From: Melastoma dodecandrum | Taxonomy: Eukaryota; Streptophyta; Magnoliopsida; Myrtales; Melastomataceae | Direction of reading: 5' to 3' | NCBI GenBank assembly: GCA_029817715.1 | Contig: JARUPY010000474.1 | Coordinates: 3,720,001-3,784,000, forward strand | DNA: 64,000 nucleotides | In this document: positions 21,327-30,618 of the stretch, piece after piece | How positions within the stretch are numbered: position 1 is the first letter of the stretch | How the letters are laid out: every line of letters starts with the position of its first letter | Position numbers and translations under genes: made by a program | The notes under the pieces: generated by a model | Told to the model about the DNA's origin: nothing | The model's database searches: none | Seen by the model: only the letters and a program-made list of their open reading frames with translations

Positions 21327-22290
21327 GGAAGCGGCTAACGTTACGTGCACGTAACGTTACGTGCTTTACTAAATTTCATCAATCGGTTAGTAAAATTTAC
21401 TAAATTTTTTAGTAAATTTTACTAAACAGTGACCATTTTACTAAATTTTTTTAGTAAAACTGTTAGTAATCGGGTACTAACGGGGTTAGTAAATTTCATT
21501 AGTAATTTACTAACCCCGTTAGTACCCGATTACTAACGTTACGAACCCCGTTAGTACCCGATTACTAACGTTACTAACCCCGTTAGTATCCGATTACTAA
21601 CATTTTTACTAAAATCTCTGTCTTGATTCGTAAAAACGTTAGTAATCGGATACGAACGGGGTTCGTAACGTTAGTAATCGGGTACTAACGGGGTTCATAA
21701 CGTTAGTAATCGGGTACTAACGGGGTTAGTAAATTACTAATAAAATTTACTAACCCCGTTAGTACCCGATTACTAACGTTACGAACCCCGTTAGTACCCG
21801 ATTACTAACGTTACTAACCCCGTTCGTACCCGATTACTAACGTTTTTACTAAAATTGTTAGTAATCGGATACTAACGGGGTTAGTAACGTTAGTAATCGG
21901 GTACTAACGGGGTTCGTAACGTTAGTAATCGGGTACTAACGGGGTTCGTAACGTTAGTAATCGGATACTAACGGGGTTAGTAAATTACTAATGAGATTTA
22001 CTAACCCCGTTAGTACTCGATTACTAACAATTTGCCTAAAAAATCACTGTTCAAGTTTAGTAAATATTACTAATTAAATTTGTAAAAGTTTGAAACTTTT
22101 AGTAAAGCTTTAGTAAAATTGTTCGTAAATCTTCGCTAGGTTTAGTAACGCGTTACTAAATAGTTTAGTAAATTACTAAACGTAACAGTGATTTCCGAAC
22201 CTAATTACTAACCTGTGGCTGGTGTGAAATTACGAAAATGCCCCCGTTCGTTTTTACTAAATGGTTTACTAACCTAGTTACGAACCCATT
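21327..22290 (+). repeat. Left terminal inverted repeat with alternating 32-bp unit arrays
   Basis: After a 24-bp perfect palindrome at 21336-21359 the repeat holds blocks of a 32-bp unit (CGTTAGTAATCGGGTACTAA followed by CGGGGTTCGTAA, with A/C swaps) that change orientation block by block: roughly one forward, three inverted, three forward, three inverted, four forward, one inverted. The words TTAGTAA and TTCGTAA dominate. A weaker, GC-rich homology with the other end continues inward to about 22420. Confidence 0.92.
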
Positions 22291-22565
22291 TTTTTCCCGT
22301 TGCGTTCGCGCTCGTCGTTGCTCCCCTCCGACCCTCCTCTCCGATCGTCCCCCTCCGAGCGCATTCTTTGCGCGTCCCCTCCGACCACATTCCTCCCCGC
22401 CCCTGTTTGCGTCCTCCTCCCCGCCCCTGTTTGCGTCCTCCTCCCCGCCCCCTTTGCGTGGTCCTCCCTCCGATCGTCCGTTTGCACCGGACCCTGCGAC
22501 CGTAAATGGCGTCAGGTGAGATTGCATCTTCTTCGTCCTCTTTTACGTGCTGTCCGGCAGAAGTG

Positions 22566-25500
22566 ATGGCGTCAGGTGAGATTGCATAGTCTTCGTCCTC
22601 TTCGTATTGACTTGTATCCCGAAACCCTAATCATCACCGTCGTCCTGTCTCTTTCCGTTTGCGATTGGAGAATGATTATTACGAATTTAGTTTCCGTAAA
22701 TGGTTTCTGATTGTGGTGTGATTCTGTTAAAGTGTTGGTATCTTAGGATGAGTGATTTGTGGTCTGTTGAAATCAACATTATGATTTTCTGTTACGGCAG
22801 AGGTTGAAGGAGATGCCGAAATGGCCGTTGGAAATACAAACACTCCTGAGAGTTCGAAAAAGAAAAAGGCTAGAAGAGTACGTGTTGGTCAGGTAAGTTA
22901 GTGGTCCCTGTCCCTGTTTTTGTTTATTTTGTCTGTCATTAATTGAATGGTGTTACTCTGCATTCTTTGGTTCTTCTATTACAGGATTACCTGTATACTC
23001 GATGTAGTCCAAAGAAGTTAATGTCGGTCCTGGACACATTCGATGAAGAGAGGAGGTTAGCGTTAAAAGACTTAGGTTTTGATGGTCTTCTTCGTCTGGC
23101 AAGTAGGCAGGTAAATCACAGCGCAGTGAAGTTGTGTTTGAAGCTGTTCGATCCACAGAAGAAGGTTCTGGTCATTGATGGTGTCAAACAACCCCTGCTT
23201 TCTACTGATGTACATGAGCTAATTGGCATACCATCTACAAAGGTTGGTGTCCCATTTAGCGGTCACATGGAAACCGTACGAGAAGAGCTAAAGGGACACC
23301 TAAGAAGAGGTAAAATTTCTCTGAAATCTGTTGAGAGTAGTCTGCTATCAAGAACTGGTCCGGACGAGTTGTGGAAAGCAGAGGTAGTCATTTTCATCAT
23401 AGGTTGCTATTTGTGCCCAACAACGAACTTCGATATCCACGAGGAGTACTTGCTTGCAACCCGCGATGTCAATGCAATCTGCAAATTTGATTGGGCTACT
23501 CATGTTCTTGATAACTTGTGTGCCCAAGTTAAGACATATCAACAGAATGAAGCAAGATACATCGGGGGTTGCGTGCAGATACTTGTGGTGAGCATTTGGA
23601 TGATACGACGCTGTTAATATATTCTGCCCACTGATTTTATTGAAGTCATCACCATTCGTTGTTCTTTTAACCAGCAAGCTTTCGGGTTGTGTTTATGGCA
23701 GTTATTCTATGCTAGTAAAGTGTCCATGGCTGCCGATATGTTAGGAAAGATGAACAGGTCATTGCCACTTTGTCAAGATTGGGACGACGATCGGCTCAAA
23801 TGCGTTTTCAAAGGCTGTAATGTTGAAGCAACATATATTGTAACTTTCTTGGTCCAATTATTTGTTCATATTCGAGGCAGCAATACCTGAATTGTTTTGT
23901 ATAGTTGAATTCAATCCGTTGTGTTTCATGTTAATGCACTTAACAGGATGAGAACGAATTGCCAAATGTGGCAGATGAAGAAGCGGACTTGGTCCACGAC
24001 TCGGAGACTATGCAAGGTGTAATGCGCCGGTTGAAGGTACAAAGAAAATCATCGCGATGTACAATTTAAATGTCAATGTCCTTCCCTTTTACATTGGTGT
24101 AAGATTGACCTTTTATGTATGACCAGAGTTTGGAATTCTCTGTGAGAGTCCTGCAAGGCAGTAACATCGACATACTACGGAGATTAGGTCTGATTCTTAC
24201 CGAATTGCGAAGAATCAGATGTGATTCTGATATTCCAAAGAGTCAACCCCACCCTGAAAAGAGGCTGAGTCCTGCAAGCAGTGGAAATGTTGAACATGGC
24301 GAAGGGGGAGGTGATGAAGTACATGATCCAGTGAAAGGCGATGTCGGGGAGGTAGGTGTTGACCAATCAAATGAGCCATGCCCTGTCCAGGAGAGTGGAT
24401 CGCCACCTACTGCTCGGGGTTTAGAGAACCCCAGGGAGGTTACACCAGTCTGTGAAGTGGGATCGACGATGGTATCCGAAAGAAGCTTGGTGCCTGTACA
24501 ACCTGCTGAAAAACGACAGCCACTCCCGGAGGGTAGTGACAATTACTCAGATGTTCGTGAGTTATACCTCGCTCGTACACTGAACAAGTTGGATGAGAAG
24601 TTGGCGGCACTGAATTATGATGCTAATGTAAACAACCCTGATTCTGAATCTGAGTTTGTAATGACGAAATCTGAGGAAGAGGCAAAGTTCTACCTTAGGC
24701 CAAAGAAAAAAGCTGATGAAGCAGGAGATGTATCGACAGATGCCAATGTTGTGACAGCAGCAAAAGGCAAAGAGAAGATAGGAGAAGGACAAGTTAGTAA
24801 AGATGACAAAGGCAATGACTTGATTGGAGATCCAGATTCGCTTCCTGAGCAAGTGTTTGTTGAAGATGAAGTTCGTAACATACCAGGAGAAGAATCTTGT
24901 GTGGTTGTAAAGGTAAGTACTATTGGCACTTTTGGATAGCATTTACATTCAAAAAACAGGATACCGGTCTAAGCAACTATTTGATATGGTCATTGGTTAC
25001 AGGAAACTGGTTCATCTACGACAAATGTGTTTAACAGAAGGGTTACACGTCGTACGGCGGAGAGGAAGCCCTCGGCATTCAAGAGCTCACCATTCGTCCC
25101 ACCAAAACCACTGACGCGAACAAGGAAGCGCCAACGCACAGCAGTACCTGAGGTATAACAACGGATTACCTCTGAATGGACCCATGTCACCGGGGCAAGA
25201 CCGTGCTGAAGTCAGCAGCTTTGACTAGTTGTTGTAATTTTCACTTTTTAGGCAATTCTAAAGATCATTCCAACGGATATGCCCGTGAGTGACGTGAAAA
25301 CATTTACGCCAGCTCAATGGAATATCTTAGAGTACGCATGGAATGAGGGCAGGGATCATAGGTTTGTTTCATTGACTTTGGTCTTCATGTATTGGATTAT
25401 CAATTTAGTTTTCTTTGTAAGCTACCAACTGTTATTTCCTATTTGTATGCAGTGAATGTTTGTGTACCACGGACTTTGTCCATGTCAATCGATCATCCAT

Positions 25501-26675
25501 ACTGACACTCAAACCAAATGGTTGGATAGACAGTGATGTAAGAATGACTTATACATCACTTAAGATATTCTGCGGGATGCACGTTAATCGAAGTTGCAAT
25601 TGCTGACACAGATCATTGACTTCCACGCAATGATGCTCCAGAGAGATGTGGATCCTGCCAAGAAGAAAATCTGGTATCTCACGAGTTGGTTAGGGGTTAG
25701 TTTGTCTTACCCCCCGACACATCTTCATATGCATTGTTTTAATACAACTTCTCATCATGCATCGTTCTGCAATAGAATCTAGCAGCCAACCAATACAGTG
25801 GACAAAACATGCGCATCATTTCAAAATCTGATGCGGCTGCCCTATATTCACATTATAGGGCACACATCGGGAGGAATAATGAAGTTGAATGGGTAATCAT
25901 TCCGTCATACATCTGTCGAATGAATATTACTATGTATTGTTCGTAAGTAATCATTTCATTGGTAAATCTGTCTGTTCTGTAACTTGTTACTGTCATTGCA
26001 GATATATATTCCGGTTTGCATATCGGAAACCCACTGGACATTACAAGTTCTCTCATTCAGGTCATCACAAGTGTTCATATTGGACACAATTAACAACAAG
26101 CTGAGCAACCTACATGGGAGGGTAGACCTTCATCGACGTGTTATTCAACTTCTAAGTGTCATCATGCAACAAAATGAGGGGAAATCCAAGATAAAAGGTT
26201 TTCAAATCCCGGACATCTGCTCCTGGCCTATAACATATCCAACAAATGTGCCTGACCAAATGGCGGCCGGTCACCCGTAAGTACAGTCGGTCATATAAAC
26301 CCAAAATCAGCAGTTATAAATAGTTAGACATAAATTCCTATGTTTTGACGTTTTCAGCAATGATTGTGGATTATATGTCATGAAGTTCATGTCATTGCCC
26401 GAAGCACCGCAAGGAGCTGAGACTGTGGTATGGTAACGCCGTCTGTAGTTATGCTACCGAGTTATACTATAAACAACTCACTTCATTGCGCTGCAATTGT
26501 TTAGAATGTAGGTGTTGTTGATAGGCTAAAGCTGGTGATATCCCTGATAAAGTGGTCTGGAAATGACATTCGAAAGGTTATATATCAAAGGGTGAAAGAC
26601 AATCACACAATCAAGAAGAAACGGCAGGATGACAGTAGCTCCACAACCGCAGGCATGGAAGCTCGCATAAAATGA
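22566..26675 (+). CDS. ULP1/SENP-like cysteine protease (C48) carried by the MULE, intact
   Basis: Fourteen GT-AG exons join without a stop to 930 residues: 22566-22575, 22801-22892, 22985-23587, 23675-23839, 23947-24036, 24127-24912, 25003-25152, 25252-25361, 25453-25537, 25612-25695, 25776-25892, 26002-26276, 26358-26432 and 26525-26675. The N-terminal third (RCSPKKLMSVL, then DVHELIGIP) matches the region found before the protease in transposon-borne ULP proteins. The middle is acidic and low-complexity. The C-terminal protease has His775 (ETHWTLQV), Asp792 (FILDTINN) and Cys859 (NDCGLYVMKF), the complete C48 triad, with a Gln about nine residues before Cys. Cellular relatives remove SUMO from proteins in the nucleus; the role inside transposons is unproven. 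The first exon is only ATGGCGTCAG, and a second copy of it sits 60 bp upstream (22506). Exon phases agree throughout, which supports the model. Confidence 0.85.
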
Positions 26676-26937
26676 CTGAAAATCGAAGATGCACCTTATG
26701 CTTTTTGATTTGGTTCCGATGTACAAAGCTATTACATCGTATGTACATTTAGATTACGGTGTAATGTAGTTCATATGTGTGGATGACTTGTAACCATGGG
26801 CATGCATTTAGATATAACCAGGGGCATGCAATTTTGAAACAGCAGGGGATGTAATTACTGTATAAACAAGGGGAGGTCATGCCAGATTGATGTAACACTT
26901 TCACCACTGATTGAATGACAAGGGGTGAAATTAAAGA

Positions 26938-29049
26938 TTACATATTCCACTGACCAAACACAGAGTTATCATTACAAAACTCATCCGATGCACCTTCACT
27001 ACGCGGATTGACATCACAAAGGGTGTTGACACCATATTGTTTAGGAGACTGGGGATTGCTGAAATCCCTGCGCATTTTGGATGACGTAAATACATATTCT
27101 TTGCCATCGTCATCCGTCTTCTTACCTTCATCATCACCGCAACTGAGCTCGAACTCCGCCGTCCAACTTTCAATTTGTTTCTGCAATTTACGAAATGACT
27201 TCTCCGATTTCCCGGCCAAGAAGCACATACGTCTGCAAGATGTCATTAATATACCCTGGCGCAAATCATCAACGTTCACACCGTTAGACTGGTGTGAAAA
27301 TAGAGCATCACTTGTTCTTTTGGCGTTCATTGTCCACCTTTGCTTCACAAGATGAGTAGGTATGGACAAGAATCCTTCTATTTTAGCTACGTGGAATAGG
27401 TGGGAACATGGATAACCAAATGTCTCAAAATGTAAACAACTGCAGCTCAGTTGGATAGAAGACTTCGCAGATGTACATTGCACGCACCTATGCTCACCAT
27501 CATAACACGACAGAGTGTACACCATGGCAATATTTCCGTCTAGTACATCTTCTACATAAAATTTTGATTCCTTCTGTATCTCAGCCTGAACCTTACGAAA
27601 GGACTTCATAGTATATATGTGACGCGCATGTTCCTCAAGTCGACGCAGCATGGTAATAAGCCTTAATGATTTCTGAGATGACTTGAAGTCCTCCTCATAT
27701 TCCTTGTGACGAATATCTTCAACTGCACGCTCAAAATTGTGCACGAAATCATGAAGCTTATGATTTACATTCACATATTCCTTCATATATGCATGCATCC
27801 TTTCGCACCGTTGAGTGCTTCTAAGCTCTGCCCAAAAATGTCCAACCAGATACGTTTGCCACCACATATGCCTGCAATCGTAAATCTGTTCTAGCCATCT
27901 GGCACTTATCGTACCTGTATTTGTCATTAAAGAAGTCCATTGTTCTTCAACTTCTTCGGATGGTCTACTATTATACATAAAAGAGCAAATACGTCGTCGC
28001 ATTTGTGCATCCTGTACACGGCGTGTTATGTTCCTGCTGAAATGCCAAAGGCATAACCTGTGCCTAGAATTTGGCCAAACTTCTCGCACAGATGCAATCA
28101 TCGCCTTGTCGGCGTCAGTTACAACACTTATCGGGTGTTTTCCTCCCATGACCAATGTATGTGTGCGCAATAGCCAAGTATAATCGGCAATGGTTTCGGA
28201 AGCCATCAAGGCAGCCCCAAAGACGGTTGTCTGATGATGATGATTCACACCCACGATGATGACCATTTGCATTCCATATTTGTTCGTCTTAAAAGTAGAG
28301 TCGAAAGCTACGACATCACCAAAACAGTGGTAATCTGCTATTGAAGTACTGTCCGCCCAATATATTCGACTAACTTCATTCTTCTCGACAAATGTGTAAA
28401 AGGCCATACCCGTATCTGTATTCCTCCTACACAGAAGATATGCTAGCACAGAATCACAACCACCATTACTCCCAACTGAGTCTTCCTTAAGCTTCCTGTT
28501 ATTGAGGTCCTTCATTAAGAAACCAACACGCGGATGCCCACCAGATACGTGTACAAGTAGGCGCATAATATCACACTGTCTAAACCCTACTTGAAGCATT
28601 CGGGTTATAAATGTCATATCTTCGTCTGAAATGTTGCGCCTACCTCGCATGAAATAAGACAGCCCATTACTCACCATTTCATGATTGTGGTTCAATTGAA
28701 GAGCTACAAACTTCCACTCTCCAGTCTCTTCAACTCTAGCTTTGAAGAAACAATTGCAAGATGTCCTCATAGATGCCCTCACCCGACTATTGGCCGTTAA
28801 CATAGCTGAATCAGAACATACCCCTTCCCTTGAGCAAACCCACTTTCTCATGACGCATTCTCCGTTTCGCAGTTTCTGACGATCCCTTTTCCTAATTGAA
28901 AATCCATGCACCGTTGAATACATTTTAATGAACTCTTCAACTTCTTCGGCAGTACGAAATGACATGTTCATCAACTGATCTTCATTCATACCCCTAAGTA
29001 TATTGAGGAAGTCATTCGTATCCTGCTCACCTGCACGCACATACGGCAT
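26938..29049 (-). CDS. FAR1-type MULE transposase, intact (703 codons)
   Basis: One uninterrupted frame. Domains in order: FAR1-like DNA-binding zinc finger (residues about 30-130: FRTAEEVEEFIKMYS, then KWVCSREG and LNHNHEM), MULE transposase core (about 235-370: VVAFDSTFKTNKYGM with the first Asp, VVTDADKAMIASV with the second Asp, then RHRLCLWHFSRN), and a SWIM zinc finger (about 540-575: CSCLHFETFGYPCSHLF, CxC...CxH). FAR1/FHY3 transcription factors descend from such transposases, but inside perfect MULE ends this is the element's own transposase. An in-frame TAA immediately precedes the ATG, and a good splice acceptor (TTATATTTTGCAG) lies just upstream, so a 5'UTR intron is likely. It converges on the ULP gene. 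Confidence 0.92.
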   Translation of the reverse strand: MPYVRAGEQDTNDFLNILRGMNEDQLMNMSFRTAEEVEEFIKMYSTVHGFSIRKRDRQKLRNGECVMRKWVCSREGVCSDSAMLTANSRVRASMRTSCNCFFKARVEETGEWKFVALQLNHNHEMVSNGLSYFMRGRRNISDEDMTFITRMLQVGFRQCDIMRLLVHVSGGHPRVGFLMKDLNNRKLKEDSVGSNGGCDSVLAYLLCRRNTDTGMAFYTFVEKNEVSRIYWADSTSIADYHCFGDVVAFDSTFKTNKYGMQMVIIVGVNHHHQTTVFGAALMASETIADYTWLLRTHTLVMGGKHPISVVTDADKAMIASVREVWPNSRHRLCLWHFSRNITRRVQDAQMRRRICSFMYNSRPSEEVEEQWTSLMTNTGTISARWLEQIYDCRHMWWQTYLVGHFWAELRSTQRCERMHAYMKEYVNVNHKLHDFVHNFERAVEDIRHKEYEEDFKSSQKSLRLITMLRRLEEHARHIYTMKSFRKVQAEIQKESKFYVEDVLDGNIAMVYTLSCYDGEHRCVQCTSAKSSIQLSCSCLHFETFGYPCSHLFHVAKIEGFLSIPTHLVKQRWTMNAKRTSDALFSHQSNGVNVDDLRQGILMTSCRRMCFLAGKSEKSFRKLQKQIESWTAEFELSCGDDEGKKTDDDGKEYVFTSSKMRRDFSNPQSPKQYGVNTLCDVNPRSEGASDEFCNDNSVFGQWNM

Positions 29050-29645
29050 TTAGTACTCCCGAAGCCTTAGCTGCAAAATATAAAGCAAATATATGCATTC
29101 AGGTAGAAAGCATTTACCGAATGCTGCATGCTCTTGGTTGAAGACAAATTCCATATCTTCAAGAATGGAATGCAGCTCCACACCCTTGCATCCTAGGTTG
29201 AATGTATCACCAACTCATTCTAAGATACATCCAAGCACACATCCCGGTCGTCCTTTAGAGGCTGCAAAAAAATACATCGTAATGACAAATTGCTACAATG
29301 CAATGCTGATGCACATCAATCGTTCAGCAACATTCATTGTCAAAACTTGCAGATCACTTGCAGATCACCTGCAGCTTACCTGTGAAGTTCGCAACTAACT
29401 TCACTAACACATTGGGAAGGGCAGGCAGCACACTTCACTACTCCTGCGTCCTCCGAATCAAGCAGCTGCAGCACCGGCGAGAGGAATGCGGTCGGAGGGA
29501 AACTTCTCGGAAGGGACGCCGACCGTCGACGGTCGGAGAGGAGGGTCGGAGGGGACGCGCAAAGAAGCTGCTTGGAGGGGACGGTGGGAGGGGAGGGTCG
29601 GAGGGGAAGACGTTCGTATGGCAACGACGATCGCAAAAGCAAAAC

Positions 29646-30609
29646 GATGGGTTACTAACTAGGTTCGTAAACCATTTAGTAAAAACGAACGGGGGCATTT
29701 ACGTAATTTCACACCAGCAAAAGGTTAGTAATTAGGTTCGGAGTTCACTGTTAATTTTAGTAAATTACTAAACTATTTAGTAACGCGTTACTAAATCGAG
29801 CGGAGATTTACGAACAATTTTACTAAATCTTTACTAAAAGTTTCGAACTTTTACAAATATAATTAGTAAGATTTACTAAACTTGAACAGTGATTTTTTAG
29901 GCAAATTGTTAGTAATCGAGTACTAACGGGGTTAGTAAATCTCATTAGTAATTTACTAACCCCGTTAGTATCCGATTACTAACGTTACGAACCCCGTTAG
30001 TACCCGATTACTAACGTTACGAACCCCGTTAGTACCCGATTACTAACGTTACTAACCCCGTTAGTATCCGATTACTAACAATTTTAGTAAAAACGTTAGT
30101 AATCGGGTACGAACGGGGTTAGTAACGTTAGTAATCGGGTACTAACGGGGTTCGTAACGTTAGTAATCGGGTACTAACGGGGTTAGTAAATTTCATTAGT
30201 AATTTACGAACCCCGTTAGTACCCGATTACTAACGTTACGAACCCCGTTAGTACCCGATTACTAACGTTACTAACCCCGTTCGTATCCGATTACTAACGT
30301 TTTTACGAATCAAGACAGAGATTTTAGTAAAAATGTTAGTAATCGGATACTAACGGGGTTAGTAACGTTAGTAATCGGGTACTAACGGGGTTCGTAACGT
30401 TAGTAATCGGGTACTAACGGGGTTAGTAAATTACTAATGAAATTTACTAACCCCGTTAGTACCCGATTACTAACAATTTTACTAAAAAAATTTAGTAAAA
30501 TGGTCACTGTTTAGTAAAATTTACAAAAAAATTTAGTAAATTTTACTAACCGATTGATGAAATTTAGTAAAGCACGTAACGTTACGTGCACGTAACGTTA
30601 GCCGCTTCC
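29646..30609 (-). repeat. Right terminal inverted repeat with alternating 32-bp unit arrays
   Basis: Reverse complement of the left end with only scattered differences by eye, including the terminal palindrome (30577-30600), the alternating 32-bp blocks, and the inner AACGGGGGCATTT / TTTCACACCAGC landmarks. The GC-rich stretch 29480-29640 continues the similarity inward. Confidence 0.92.
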
Positions 30610-30618
30610 GTTTTACAC

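Larger units (their letters stand above)
21327..30609. mobile_element. Apparently intact 9.28-kb MULE carrying a ULP1-like protease gene and a FAR1/MULE transposase
   Basis: The element begins GGAAGCGGCTAACG and ends CGTTAGCCGCTTCC. It is flanked by a perfect 9-bp duplication, GTTTTACAC, at 21318-21326 and 30610-30618, the Mutator hallmark. The terminal inverted repeats are about 1 kb and almost identical by eye in their outer 180 bp. Inside are two convergent genes, both open throughout: a 14-exon ULP/C48 protease gene (22566-26675, +) and a single-exon 703-codon transposase (26938-29049, -), with about 260 bp between their stop codons. MULEs that carry ULP1-like genes are known from plants (for example Kaonashi in Arabidopsis); this one combines that cargo with very long structured ends. 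Recent, possibly autonomous transposition is inferred from the exact target duplication and clean frames. Confidence 0.92.

Noticed and set aside
21430..22030. Regular 32-bp repeats as a CRISPR array
   Set aside because: The units abut without unique spacers, change orientation and belong to the inverted ends of a plant MULE; the window is eukaryotic.
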